Positions 1 through 9,545 of a stretch of DNA of 64,000 nucleotides are shown piece after piece (the stretch's first letter is position 1; each line of letters begins with the position of its first letter). Origin of the DNA: Serratia plymuthica NBRC 102599 (GTDB lineage Bacteria > Pseudomonadota > Gammaproteobacteria > Enterobacterales > Enterobacteriaceae); the NCBI RefSeq assembly GCF_001590925.1, contig NZ_BCTU01000009.1, forward strand, positions 31,780-95,779, in the 5' to 3' direction. The position numbers were made by a program, and so were the translations under genes. The notes below the pieces were generated by a model. That model saw only the letters and a program-made list of their open reading frames with translations, was not told the DNA's origin and did not search any database.

Positions 1-3
1 GTT

Positions 4-36
4 AAAAGCCGATAGCATTCTGCTATCGGCTTTTTT
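4..36. terminator. Intrinsic terminator, probably bidirectional
   Basis: A perfect 14-bp stem (4-17 with 21-34) closes a TTC loop. It runs into Ts on the plus strand and into a short T run on the minus strand. It lies just downstream of the azlCD-type pair read leftward, so it can end that transcript as well as a plus-strand gene outside the window. Confidence 0.85.
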
Positions 37-88
37 ATTGCGATCGCAGAAGTTTCTCCCCTCGACGATGTCCCGAGAAACCTGACCA

Positions 89-385
89 TCAGCTAAGCAC
101 TATCTGCAGCATGCCCAGTGAGGCTATGGAAATAATCAGCGTCGGCAGCATCGAAAACCGAATAGCGCAGCCTATCGCGATAAACATGGCGATGATTTCT
201 GCCGGATTGGACGACACAAAGTAAGGTGAGATGGCTGACACCATTACGCATCCGGGCGCACTTTCCATGACGCTTCTTGCGCGGGGGCTGAGGTGGCGAT
301 TTCTCAAGACAAGATACCCCAGTATCCGGCTCAGATAGGTCACTAACGCCATCCCGGCGATGGTTAAACAGGCAGCCCAGCTCAT
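89..385 (-). CDS. azlD: AzlD-family branched-chain amino acid transport subunit
   Basis: This 98-residue protein is almost entirely hydrophobic, with about three to four membrane segments, which is the usual size and layout of AzlD. AzlD pairs with AzlC in an inner-membrane exporter of branched-chain amino acids or related compounds. The start codon overlaps the stop of the AzlC-like gene by four bases, so the two are translationally coupled. The substrate cannot be read from the sequence. The family call rests on length, hydrophobicity and the AzlC neighbour. Confidence 0.85.
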   Translation of the reverse strand: MSWAACLTIAGMALVTYLSRILGYLVLRNRHLSPRARSVMESAPGCVMVSAISPYFVSSNPAEIIAMFIAIGCAIRFSMLPTLIISIASLGMLQIVLS

Positions 386-1098
386 TGATTTTTATCTCCC
401 CAGAACCATGCCGCCAATAACCCGCTGAACGTTCCTGCAAGCACATAGGCATGGCCCGGAATGACAAGATACACCGCCGCGGCAACCGCCAGGCTGACCA
501 ACCAGGGGCGGGCAGCCCGATATCCTTTCCACATTCCCCGAAGAAGGACAATAAACGTAGCGGGAAAAGCCATCGCGAAACCATACTCTTCTACATTTCC
601 CAATATTGGGCCAACCAGGCACCCCAGCACCGAAAATCCCACCCAGACGGGATAAAAAGGGAAACAGGCCCCGAGGAAGTAAGGCATGGAGAGGCTCTTA
701 TCCGCCGGCATGATGGCGGCATTCTTCAGGGTTTTAGAATAGGCCACCGCCCAGCCCTCATCAGCCATCAGGAAAAGTGCCGGCAGCACTTTACGACGAG
801 GAAGATGCTTGAGGTAAGGCGTCAGAGCCGCTCCCATAATGATATGCCTGCTGTTGATCAAAAATGTCAGCAAAATGATGGTCAGTACCGGCAGCGGTTC
901 CTGCCAGAGCTGGATGGCCGCAAACTCCGAGCCACCGGCAAAGTTCAGCACCGTCATCAGGCCAAGCTCTGGCGTGGTAAGACCGGCCTTTGATGCCTGG
1001 GCGCCTAAAACCAGAGCGTAAGGCGCAATGGCGAGCAGCAAGGGGATTCCATCTTTCACTCCCTGTGTAAACGAATTACTGCGAGAATAATTATCCAT
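382..1098 (-). CDS. azlC: AzlC-family permease
   Basis: This is the large subunit of an AzlCD-type exporter, 238 residues with six to eight predicted membrane segments. The early GVKDGIPLLLAIAPYALVLG stretch is typical of AzlC (YgaZ) proteins. A GTG lies one codon upstream, but the ATG at 1098 has an AGGA-type ribosome site at better spacing and is preferred. It is followed directly by the AzlD-like gene and is divergent from a LysR regulator at 1363, which is the likely controller. Substrate unknown; YgaZH of E. coli exports valine. Confidence 0.88.
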   Translation of the reverse strand: MDNYSRSNSFTQGVKDGIPLLLAIAPYALVLGAQASKAGLTTPELGLMTVLNFAGGSEFAAIQLWQEPLPVLTIILLTFLINSRHIIMGAALTPYLKHLPRRKVLPALFLMADEGWAVAYSKTLKNAAIMPADKSLSMPYFLGACFPFYPVWVGFSVLGCLVGPILGNVEEYGFAMAFPATFIVLLRGMWKGYRAARPWLVSLAVAAAVYLVIPGHAYVLAGTFSGLLAAWFWGDKNQ

Positions 1099-1362
1099 CA
1101 CATAATGTCCTTCGGTTTCCCCACCTTAAGGTAAGGCGTTAAGGCGATACAATTTACGGTACTGATATAAAAACAAAATTGAGCATTTTGGGCCGCCAAT
1201 ACGATAACCTCAAACGGCAATATTTGTCTGCCGAATAATGTAGATCCGACAGACGGAAGCGGCCTTGGCGTAGGATATAATAGAAGGCGGAAGACGCAGC
1301 ATTGGCCTTGATAACCTGCACAGAACGCCTTCTCTCTTTTTCTTTGGTTCAGGATACAAAGC

Positions 1363-2298
1363 ATGATGACTGATCCCGATCTCAACCTGCTCATTGCCCT
1401 CGACGTGTTACTGGCCGAAGGCAGCGTGGCCGGCGCGGCGCGGCGTCTTGGGTTAAGCGCCTCGGCCATGAGCCGCACGCTCAGCCGCTTGCGCACGGCA
1501 ACCGGCGATCCTTTACTGGTGCGCGCCGGGCGCAATATGGTGCTGACACCTTATGCCGAAGAGATACGCGAGCGTACGCAAAATACCGTTTTTGAGGCAC
1601 GCGCCGTGCTCCGCCCTTCTGCAGCAGAGCTGGATCCGGCCACGCTGGAACGCACCTTTATCCTGCGTACCAACGACGGCTTTGTGGAGGCTTTTGGCCC
1701 AGCGCTTATCGCGGCGGCAGCGGCGGCGGCCCCTTTAGTGCGCCTGCGCTTTGCGCCAAAACCCGAGAAAAGCTCAAAGCCTTTGCGAGAAGGCTTGGTT
1801 GATCTCGAGATCGGCGTGTTGGGTGACATGGGGCCGGAAATACGCCTGCAAGCGCTATTCAGGGACAGGTTCGTAGGGGTGGCAAGAAAGGGACATCCGC
1901 TGGCGCTACAGCCTGACGTGACCCTTGAGCACTATGTTGCCTGCGGGCACGTTGTCGCCTCGCGCAGCGGGCGGATAAACGGGCCGGTGGACCAGGCGCT
2001 GGCGGAGTTGGGGCTGGAGCGGAACATCGCCGCCGTGGTGCCGAGCTTTCCCGCCGCGCTGGCGGTGGCTCAGGCGTCTGACCTGGTGGCGCTGGTGCCC
2101 GCCTCTTTTCTTATCAATCAACCCATCGTTAGTGGGAACGGGGTTGTCGCCGCACTTTTCGCTTTTGAACTGCCGGTAAAAACCCAGGGCATTACCGTCT
2201 CGCAAATGTGGCATCCGCGCTCCGAAGTGGATCCGGCCCATCGTTGGCTTCGGCAATTGGTATTGACTGTTTGCCGCCGGCAAGCACCGGAGTCATGA
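1363..2298 (+). CDS. LysR-family transcriptional regulator
   Basis: This 311-residue protein has an N-terminal winged helix-turn-helix (residues about 5-65, with LLAEGSVAGAARRLGLSASA as the HTH) and a C-terminal periplasmic-binding-like effector domain. It starts at ATG 1363 behind an AGGA ribosome site. It is divergent from the azlCD-type genes with about 260 bp between them, the usual arrangement for a LysR protein that controls its neighbour. The effector is unknown. Confidence 0.9.
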   Translation: MMTDPDLNLLIALDVLLAEGSVAGAARRLGLSASAMSRTLSRLRTATGDPLLVRAGRNMVLTPYAEEIRERTQNTVFEARAVLRPSAAELDPATLERTFILRTNDGFVEAFGPALIAAAAAAAPLVRLRFAPKPEKSSKPLREGLVDLEIGVLGDMGPEIRLQALFRDRFVGVARKGHPLALQPDVTLEHYVACGHVVASRSGRINGPVDQALAELGLERNIAAVVPSFPAALAVAQASDLVALVPASFLINQPIVSGNGVVAALFAFELPVKTQGITVSQMWHPRSEVDPAHRWLRQLVLTVCRRQAPES

Positions 2299-2480
2299 AA
2301 AAGCAAACAGATGCCGTGATGTGTTTCTTATGCCGGAGTAAAACGTCGGATAGAGTAATACAAGCTTGAACGGTTTAGGGCAAAGAGAACCCAAAGGAGC
2401 GTTGGGCTGGATAATTACGCAGCGCAACCATTATTATGAAAGGTATTTATTGGTTTGATTCATTTGGCTTTAATAGTGCC

Positions 2481-2535
2481 CACTATGCAGTGCATTAAAA
2501 CGATGACGCCCAATCAATCGAAGCACTGCATAGTG
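2481..2535. repeat. 13-bp inverted repeat in a 376-bp intergenic gap
   Basis: CACTATGCAGTGC at 2481-2493 is repeated in perfect inverted form at 2523-2535, with 29 bases between. Each arm is itself partly symmetric (CACT....AGTG), so each could bind a dimeric protein. There is no T run, so a terminator is unlikely. The remainder of 2299-2674 shows no credible gene. Confidence 0.7.
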
Positions 2536-2610
2536 GAGCGGGAATATTAACGTAATGAATTCGGATTTCTAACCTTATGTAACTAAAGAAACCGAAAATA
2601 CAAAGATAAA

Positions 2611-2647
2611 AGCGCCAGAAATATCGAAGACACAATATATTGGCGCT
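2611..2647 (-). terminator. Possible terminator for the secreted hydrolase gene
   Basis: Read on the minus strand, AGCGCCA pairs with TGGCGCT, with an extra ATAT/ATAT pairing next to the stem and a long loop, followed by TTTTATCTTT. It lies 28 bases past the hydrolase stop. The loop is long, so this is only a candidate. Confidence 0.4.
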
Positions 2648-2674
2648 CACCGGTCTATTAATTATCCATCAAGG

Positions 2675-4219
2675 CTAACACTTTTTATTGGCCCTTACTT
2701 TTTCAGGGGAAATAAAATAATCAATCACTTCATCATCTACGCATTGATTGACGTTGGAAAGCGCAATCGTATGCCCGTCGCCATTCACCGTAATCAAAGG
2801 GCTGTTAAAAAACGTCGCCATCCGTTTGGCCCCCTCATAAGGGGTAGCGGGATCATAACGTTGTGCAACAAATAACAAAGGCGGCAATTCGGCAGACACT
2901 ACGGGAGTATGCGCCGGCATCGTGCCTTTAAATGGCCAGAGGTCGCAGACATTGCGTGGAGACTGCGTCTTTACCGGATAGTTACTGAAAGGGGATGCAT
3001 CCACTAGCTTCTGCTCTTTGAGCCGGCTCTGTTCAAGATTCTCACCCGGATTGGCCGAATCTATGCAGCCGATCAAGGTTAAATTAGCGGCCTCTTCGTC
3101 GGCAGCGCTTGCCACGCCCACATCAGCGCTGCTGTTTGCCTGGTTACGGGGTTTGGAGGAATTTACCGCTTTAGGGCGTGCGTTTTGTTCTGCCTCCGTA
3201 GCCTGATCAGCGGTTTTATCCAAAACGGCCAGAGCCTGGTAATCAAACTTGTCGCTATCGATTGAACGCAGCAATTTGGCCAGTTCCGGCCAATCTTCTG
3301 AAGAATAAAGCGTTTTTGTGGTCGCACTAATAATGGCGTCCGAGCCTATATCATTGCCATTTTCATCCCTCAGCGCCAGGTTATCTACTTTTTCCAGCAA
3401 TGAATGATAGTTCGCCGTGGCATCGGCTTTCGTTAATGGGCACTGCTGTTCTTCTTCACAATAAGCGGCAAAACGTTCGAATGACCGCTGGAATGACAAT
3501 GCCTGTTTGTAATCACTGCTGAACGCATCGTCCGAGATGTCCATCACCCCATCAAATACCAGAGCCCTTATATTCTTCGGAAAGCGCTCTGCGTAGAGTG
3601 CCGCTACCTGAGTCCCGTATGAAAAGGCGATAGCATTCAGTTTATCCTCACCCAAAGCGGCTCTGATAATGTCCACATCATTGACCGCCTCATCCGTACC
3701 CAGGTGTTTCAGGACATTGAGCGTCGTGCGATTAATACAGCCTTCCAGCCAGGTCCGGCTCACTTTTTCGGCCTCTGTGGTATTAAGCGCATTCTCGGCA
3801 TTGTCGGCATTGTTGTCCGGCTGAGTGGAACATGTAATTTTTGGCCTGGATTGCCCGACGCCTCGAGGGTCATAACCGATAATATCGAAACTTTCATTGA
3901 GTTCTTCCGTTTCGATAGGCACCTGTATCCCCGGCAGCCCCGGCCCGCCGGGAATAGACAGCACGCTGCCCTGCTTCTCACCGGTCGCAGGCAGGCGTGT
4001 GACTGCCAGTTTGACTTTTTGATGGCTACTGCCGCCGCCGTAGGATAAAGGCGCTTCCACATAGCCGCATTGCAGCCGCGCAAGGATCTCTCCCCCGTCG
4101 AACCATTGATTAAACGAACTGTTTTTGCAGGAAACCCAGGATATCGGCTGAGTTTGGCTGGCAAAAGCCGCTGGTGGGCAAAAAATGACGGCAATAAAGG
4201 CTATTGTCGGAAACTTCAC
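2675..4219 (-). CDS. Secreted alpha/beta hydrolase, tripeptidyl-aminopeptidase (TAP) type
   Basis: The protein has about 514 residues and a signal peptide (residues 1-20, ending AFA). Alpha/beta-hydrolase features are the oxyanion segment SIPGGPGLPG, the strand GYDPRGVGQS, a nucleophile elbow AFSYGTQ near residue 200, an Asp in RYDPATPYEGAKRM and a His in NGDGHTIAL near the C-terminus, which matches the TAP-like C-terminal domain. Proteins of this kind remove N-terminal tri- or dipeptides or hydrolyse esters. I chose the GTG at 4219 because a strong GGGGGGAG ribosome site lies just upstream; the ATG seven codons earlier would put that site inside the gene. The gene stands alone, opposite gcd. 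Confidence 0.85.
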   Translation of the reverse strand: MKFPTIAFIAVIFCPPAAFASQTQPISWVSCKNSSFNQWFDGGEILARLQCGYVEAPLSYGGGSSHQKVKLAVTRLPATGEKQGSVLSIPGGPGLPGIQVPIETEELNESFDIIGYDPRGVGQSRPKITCSTQPDNNADNAENALNTTEAEKVSRTWLEGCINRTTLNVLKHLGTDEAVNDVDIIRAALGEDKLNAIAFSYGTQVAALYAERFPKNIRALVFDGVMDISDDAFSSDYKQALSFQRSFERFAAYCEEEQQCPLTKADATANYHSLLEKVDNLALRDENGNDIGSDAIISATTKTLYSSEDWPELAKLLRSIDSDKFDYQALAVLDKTADQATEAEQNARPKAVNSSKPRNQANSSADVGVASAADEEAANLTLIGCIDSANPGENLEQSRLKEQKLVDASPFSNYPVKTQSPRNVCDLWPFKGTMPAHTPVVSAELPPLLFVAQRYDPATPYEGAKRMATFFNSPLITVNGDGHTIALSNVNQCVDDEVIDYFISPEKVRANKKC

Positions 4220-4615
4220 ACTCCCCCCTCGATGAAACAAAATTAAGGCTATAAATCGTCCAGACCTTAGTTATATACGGCAAATACTCGCAAGAAATTA
4301 ATGAAACTAAATAAACTCACTTTTTACAGGCCGACTTTTCTTAGGGGATGTCTCAAGGCCGGGCGAAAAAGTAGTTTAGGTAGGTAACTAAAGGGTGCTG
4401 CGCAATGGCATACTGAGAATCATCCTCAGGTTTTTATTAATAATTCGTGTCAAAAGCAACATATACTTAACAGCCTAACGAATCAAATGGTACAATTCAG
4501 CGCATTCACTGTTTAATTTTTTGCCACGCACCCCGCCATAAAGCAAAGTGCGGCGCAACGATTACACTTTGGGAAACGAGTAGTAAGACACATTATTTTC
4601 GGAGACCGCCTGAAC
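4220..4615. other. Divergent intergenic region between hydrolase and gcd
   Basis: This AT-rich 396-bp gap must hold the promoters of both divergent genes. A small CTGAG/CTCAG hairpin followed by five Ts sits at 4413-4435, too weak to call with confidence. I see no credible small gene. Confidence 0.5.
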
Positions 4616-7051
4616 ATGTCTGATTCAACTGCCCGGCCGGGTATAAAGCTTAAATTATGGTGTTGTTTATTAGGGGTAATTCTTGCCGTTACCGGCTTAT
4701 TTTTCGCCATTGCCGGCGGAAAGTTAGTCTCGCTCGGCGGCAGCGCCTACTTCCTGATTGCCGGTATCGTCACCCTGCTTTCCGCCATCCAATTCTTCCG
4801 TCGCAAATCCTCGGCAGTCACGCTGTTCCTGCTGGTTTTCATCGGTACGCTGATTTGGTCAGTGGCCGACGCCGGTTTTGATTTCTGGCCTTTGATTTCG
4901 CGGCTGATGGTGCCAACCGGCCTGATGATTCTGGCCTTCCTTAGCTGGCCTGCACTGCGTAAACCGGAAGGGAAATCGCCGCTGGCGAAACTCTCTTATC
5001 TGCTCTCCGCCGTGTTGGCTGTGGGTATGATCGGCGCCTTCGTGCAGATGTTCCAGCCGCACCCCACCGTCGCTTTCAGCGGCCAGCAATTGCCGTTGAT
5101 CCCGGTAGATAAAGCCAAACAGCAAAAAGACTGGGACAACTACGGCAATACCCCAGGCGGCAGCCGGTTCGTGGCGCTTGATCAGATCACCCGCGATAAC
5201 GTGAAAGATCTGAAAGTCGCCTGGACCTTCCATACTGGCGATACGCCGATCAGCCCTGGCGGCAACGGCGCAGAGGACCAACAAACGCCGCTGCAAATCG
5301 GCAACCGCATCTTCCTGTGTACGCCGCACAACAACGTCATCGCCGTCGAAGCCGACAGTGGGAAAGCGATCTGGAAGCGCGAAATCAACGCGCAATCGCA
5401 GGTCTGGAACCGCTGCCGCGGCCTGGCCTACTTCGACGCCACCAAAACCCTGCCGGAACCGACGGTCCCTGGTTCAACGCCTGCGGCACCGGTCCAGCTT
5501 GCGGCCGGTGACAGCTGTCAGCGCCGTATTCTGATGAACACCATCGATGCGCGCCTGGTGGCGATCAACGCCGATAACGGTGAGTTCTGCCAGCACTTTG
5601 GCAACAACGGCATCGTCGATCTGAAAGCCGGGCTGGGCGATGCCTCGGATCCGAAATACCAGTTGACCTCCGCCCCTACGCTGGCGGGCACCACCGTCGT
5701 CGTGGGTGGCCGCGTGGCCGATAACGTGCAAACCGACATGCCTGGCGGCGTGTTGCGTGGTTTTAACGTGATCACCGGTGAAATGCGTTGGGCGTTCGAT
5801 CCGGGCAATCAAGACCCGAACGCGGCGTTGAAGCCGGGCCAAACCTTTGTGCGCAGTACGCCGAACTCCTGGGCACCGATGTCCTACGATCCGGCGATGA
5901 ACACCGTATTCATGCCGATGGGCAGCTCTTCCGTGGATCTCTGGGGTGCTAACCGCAACGCTCTGGACCACAAATACGGCGCGTCCATTCTGGCGCTCGA
6001 TGCGACAACCGGGAAAGAAAAGTGGGTTTATCAGACCGTACATAACGATCTGTGGGATTTCGATGTCCCTATGCAACCGAGCCTGATCGATTTCCCGATG
6101 AAGGACGGCACCACCCGCCCTGCACTGGTCTTCGGCGGCAAAACCGGGCAGATCTTCGTGCTGGATCGCCATACCGGCAAACCCCTGACCGAAGTGAAAG
6201 AACTGCCGGTGAAAACCCGTAACATCCCGGGCGAGCAATATTCGGCGACTCAGCCCTTCTCTGTCGGCATGCCGCAGATTGGCGCAGAGAAGTTAACCGA
6301 ATCCGACATGTGGGGCGCAACACCGTTCGATCAGTTGATGTGCCGCATCAGCTTTAAATCGATGCGTTATGATGGCCTGTTCACCGCACCGGACACCGAT
6401 CTCTCTCTCAGCTTCCCCGGCTCGTTGGGCGGCATGAACTGGGGTGGATTGTCTACCGATCCGAACAACCACTACATCTTCGCCAACGATATGCGTTTGG
6501 GCCTGTGGGTGCAGATGATCCCGCAAAAAATCGACCCCAACGCGCCGGCCAGCAACGGTGGTGAATCGGTTAACGCCGGCATGGGCGCCGTGCCGTTAAA
6601 AGGCACCCCTTACGGCGTCAACAAGAACCGCTTTATGTCGCCGCTGGGCATTCCGTGCCAGAAACCGCCGTTCGGCACCCTGTCCGCTATCGATCTGAAA
6701 ACCCAGAAAGTGGTGTGGCAAGTACCGGCGGGTACCGTGCAGGATACCGGGCCATTCGGCATTAAAATGCGCGCCCCAATGCCGGTAGGCATGCCAACGC
6801 TGGGCGGTACGCTGGCAACCCAGGGCGGCCTGGTATTTATCGCCGGCACCCAGGATTACTACCTGCGGGCATTTGATTCATCCACCGGTAAGGAAGTGTG
6901 GAAAGCGCGTCTGCCGGTCGGCAGCGGCGGCACCCCGATGAGCTACGTCTCACCGACCACCGGTAAGCAGTACATTCTTATCTCCGCCGGCGGCGCACGC
7001 CAGTCGCCGGACCGTGGCGACTACGTGATCGCTTACGCGCTTGATAAGTAA
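4616..7051 (+). CDS. gcd: Membrane-bound PQQ-dependent glucose dehydrogenase
   Basis: This enzyme oxidises D-glucose to gluconolactone in the periplasm and passes electrons to ubiquinone. The 811-residue protein has about five N-terminal membrane segments (residues 1-150) and then the quinoprotein beta-propeller. Tryptophan-docking style repeats recur (WKREINAQS, GKEKWVYQT, GKEVWKARL). The HNDLWDFDVPMQPS stretch corresponds to the region I recall as carrying the catalytic Asp in E. coli Gcd. Length matches the family (796 in E. coli). No pqq biosynthesis genes are in the window. A strong terminator follows. Confidence 0.97.
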   Translation: MSDSTARPGIKLKLWCCLLGVILAVTGLFFAIAGGKLVSLGGSAYFLIAGIVTLLSAIQFFRRKSSAVTLFLLVFIGTLIWSVADAGFDFWPLISRLMVPTGLMILAFLSWPALRKPEGKSPLAKLSYLLSAVLAVGMIGAFVQMFQPHPTVAFSGQQLPLIPVDKAKQQKDWDNYGNTPGGSRFVALDQITRDNVKDLKVAWTFHTGDTPISPGGNGAEDQQTPLQIGNRIFLCTPHNNVIAVEADSGKAIWKREINAQSQVWNRCRGLAYFDATKTLPEPTVPGSTPAAPVQLAAGDSCQRRILMNTIDARLVAINADNGEFCQHFGNNGIVDLKAGLGDASDPKYQLTSAPTLAGTTVVVGGRVADNVQTDMPGGVLRGFNVITGEMRWAFDPGNQDPNAALKPGQTFVRSTPNSWAPMSYDPAMNTVFMPMGSSSVDLWGANRNALDHKYGASILALDATTGKEKWVYQTVHNDLWDFDVPMQPSLIDFPMKDGTTRPALVFGGKTGQIFVLDRHTGKPLTEVKELPVKTRNIPGEQYSATQPFSVGMPQIGAEKLTESDMWGATPFDQLMCRISFKSMRYDGLFTAPDTDLSLSFPGSLGGMNWGGLSTDPNNHYIFANDMRLGLWVQMIPQKIDPNAPASNGGESVNAGMGAVPLKGTPYGVNKNRFMSPLGIPCQKPPFGTLSAIDLKTQKVVWQVPAGTVQDTGPFGIKMRAPMPVGMPTLGGTLATQGGLVFIAGTQDYYLRAFDSSTGKEVWKARLPVGSGGTPMSYVSPTTGKQYILISAGGARQSPDRGDYVIAYALDK

Positions 7052-7074
7052 CGTTCAAGCTTCGCAATAACAAA

Positions 7075-7106
7075 AATCCCCCATCACATGATGGGGGATT
7101 TTTTTA
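7075..7106 (+). terminator. gcd terminator
   Basis: AATCCCCCAT (7075-7084) pairs with ATGGGGGATT (7091-7100) and is followed by a run of Ts. It lies 23 bases past the gcd stop. Confidence 0.9.
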
Positions 7107-7316
7107 TGAATTATCGCAAATTAGCGTTAATCCATAGAAAACAACCTTCCTTTTACAAGAATAATCCTACTGTTTTACCCGGCATTATATCTCATTCTTT
7201 CAATCGGCTTTTTACTGCGCAAAGCCGGGTCATTGGCATATTTCCGCAGGCACGAATATTATTAAAACAGTTCCTTTTGGAGCGAATCTCAGGCGGTTTT
7301 CATAAAGGAACAAGAC

Positions 7317-9416
7317 ATGAACGTTTTACCTGATCGCAGTGATGACAATCATCCTGTTGATATAGCTAATGTAATTTTTGACGGTTTACCGAATCTCATT
7401 GGCGTGGGTAAAAGCCTGGGCGGACACTTTAATAAAGGGTGGCGCGAATATACCGGTGGAGCCTCGTTTGATAATGAGGATAGCGGCTGGCTGAAAGCCC
7501 TGCACCCGGCTGACTATGCGCCAGTGTACAGCCTTTGGCAGCAGGCAATGGCTACCGCCACCTCGTTTGTGAATGAAAGCCGTCTGCGCCATTGCAGCGG
7601 CGAGTTCCGCTGGTTTTTGCTGTCGTTCAACGCCGCCAAAGATCCCCTGCCTGGAGAACCGCGCTGGTCTCTTACCTGCGTGGATATCCACGAACAAGTG
7701 CTGGAAAAACATATCCTCGCCGCGACCTTGGCTGCGCAGCAAAACATGCTCGATGCCAGCGTCGACTGTATCAAGATCATCAATAATGACGGTTCGTTGC
7801 TGCACATGAACAAAGCCGGCTGCATTGCTCTTGGCCTGGATGAAAACCAAAAACAGTTTGGCATGTCGTGGCTGGGGCTGCTGCCGGTAGAAATACGCAA
7901 GCGTGGCCGAAAGGCGCTGCGCAAAGTGTTGAATGGCCGCAATGCCAGATTTGCCGGCCTTAGCAGCGCACCGAATGGCAAGATGCAACACTGGGATAAT
8001 ATCCTCAGCCCGGTCACCGATAAAAATGGCCGGATACAAAATATATTGTGCGTTTCCCGCGATGTGACCTCGCAAAGAATAGCCGAGAAGCGTTTGCTGA
8101 TCGCCAGTGAATATGACGAACTGACCGGCCTGCCTAACCGACGGTTATTCAAGAAAAAGTTAAAACAGGAAATGAAACGCGCCCTGAGCAACAATAAATT
8201 GCTCGGGTTGATTCTGTTGGATCTCGACCACTTTAAATTGGTTAACGACACCCTTGGGCATGCCGCAGGCGATCATCTGTTGCGCGTGTTATCCAAAAGG
8301 CTCACGGCGCACCTGAACCCTAACTCTTTTGTTTCCCGGCTCGGCGGCGATGAGTTTGCGGTGGTCATCAGCGACGTGGACGATGAGCAGGATATCTTCA
8401 AAATCGCCAATAACTTTCTGTTGCAACTCGAATCGCCGATCACCCACGGCGGTAAGGCGCTGCATTGCGGCATGAGCATAGGTTGCGCCGTTTACCCTCA
8501 GGACGCCTGCGACCCATCGGAACTGATGAAGTGCGCCGATACCGCGCTGTATGAACTTAAAGACGGCGGCCGCGGCGGCGTTTACATGTTCAATCAGCAG
8601 ATGATGGAGAAGGCAAAGGCACGCGCTTCACAGCTTAACCACGCACGGCAGATTGTGCGTGATAACCGCATCCGCCCCAGCTATCAACCTAAGGTCAATT
8701 TGGCCAACGGCGCTATCGTGGGTTTTGAGGCACTATTGCGCTGGTATTGTCCGGTAAACGGCATGCAGTTGCCGGATACCGTCAGTGAAGCCTTCAGTGA
8801 CTATGAGCTGGCGAGCAAAATCAGCGAAGCCATGCAGATGAAAGTCTTTGCCGACATCTCGCGTTGGATCGATGCCGGGGTAGACGTCTTGCCGGTGTCG
8901 TTGAACGCGTCCCCTATCGAGTTTTTACGCGACAACTATGCCGAAACCTTCCTGCAACGATTGCTGATGTTCCGCATCCCGCACCACCTTATCGAACTGG
9001 AAGTCACCGAACATGCGTTCAACAAACACGGTTCGAAGTATGTTTTGCGGGCCTTGCAAATGCTCAAGGAAATGGGCATTCGGATTGCGCTCGACGACTT
9101 TGGCACCGGGCATTCGGCCTTTACGCATATCATGAACTACCCGCTGGACTGCATTAAACTGGATTGCGATTTTATCCGCCGGATGAACGACGAGCCGGCC
9201 ATATTGGGTATCGTCGAAAGCATGGGCATTCTGGGGCAGAAATTGGCTATCGATATCATCGCCGAAGGGATTGAAACCGAGCAGCAGCGCCAGACGTTGT
9301 GCGACGCCGGTTTTTATTTCGGACAGGGCTTTTTGTTCAGCAAGGCCGTTGAGGCGCCCAAGGTAATCAACCTGCTGCGGGAAAATGCTCGTTATAACGA
9401 AGAAATTGACGATTGA
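7317..9416 (+). CDS. PAS-GGDEF-EAL cyclic-di-GMP signalling protein
   Basis: This 699-residue cytoplasmic protein has two N-terminal PAS-like sensor domains (about 20-125 and 145-260), a GGDEF domain with an intact RLGGDEFAVV motif near residue 342, and an EAL domain starting at GFEALLRW near residue 470. The EAL catalytic set looks complete (ELEVTE, DDFGTG, IKLD, AEGIET, GQGFLFSKA), so phosphodiesterase activity is likely. GGDEF is also intact, but the RxxD inhibitory site is not seen at its usual place. There are no membrane segments or signal peptide. The start at 7317 follows an AAGGAA ribosome site. It is a single-gene unit behind the gcd terminator. Confidence 0.95.
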   Translation: MNVLPDRSDDNHPVDIANVIFDGLPNLIGVGKSLGGHFNKGWREYTGGASFDNEDSGWLKALHPADYAPVYSLWQQAMATATSFVNESRLRHCSGEFRWFLLSFNAAKDPLPGEPRWSLTCVDIHEQVLEKHILAATLAAQQNMLDASVDCIKIINNDGSLLHMNKAGCIALGLDENQKQFGMSWLGLLPVEIRKRGRKALRKVLNGRNARFAGLSSAPNGKMQHWDNILSPVTDKNGRIQNILCVSRDVTSQRIAEKRLLIASEYDELTGLPNRRLFKKKLKQEMKRALSNNKLLGLILLDLDHFKLVNDTLGHAAGDHLLRVLSKRLTAHLNPNSFVSRLGGDEFAVVISDVDDEQDIFKIANNFLLQLESPITHGGKALHCGMSIGCAVYPQDACDPSELMKCADTALYELKDGGRGGVYMFNQQMMEKAKARASQLNHARQIVRDNRIRPSYQPKVNLANGAIVGFEALLRWYCPVNGMQLPDTVSEAFSDYELASKISEAMQMKVFADISRWIDAGVDVLPVSLNASPIEFLRDNYAETFLQRLLMFRIPHHLIELEVTEHAFNKHGSKYVLRALQMLKEMGIRIALDDFGTGHSAFTHIMNYPLDCIKLDCDFIRRMNDEPAILGIVESMGILGQKLAIDIIAEGIETEQQRQTLCDAGFYFGQGFLFSKAVEAPKVINLLRENARYNEEIDD

Positions 9417-9545
9417 GACGGGCAACATTTCGCTGCAACCCGATTTTTCTAAAATTAGTTAGTTAATTTTGTTCGTTCACAGATTTAGCGGCTTCGAGGA
9501 TAGTGAGCAGACCGCCTCAACAACATAATAATGCAGGTAATAATC

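Noticed and set aside
1098..1535. 145-codon minus-strand frame ending at the AzlC start
   Set aside because: It overlaps the LysR HTH-coding region on the other strand and lacks any family signature.
2481..2535. NtrC-type enhancer
   Set aside because: The arms resemble GCAC...GTG but the internal spacing is one base short and no -24/-12 promoter follows.
7088..7333. 81-codon plus-strand frame after gcd
   Set aside because: Its start lies inside the gcd terminator hairpin, and its end overlaps the GGDEF-EAL gene start.
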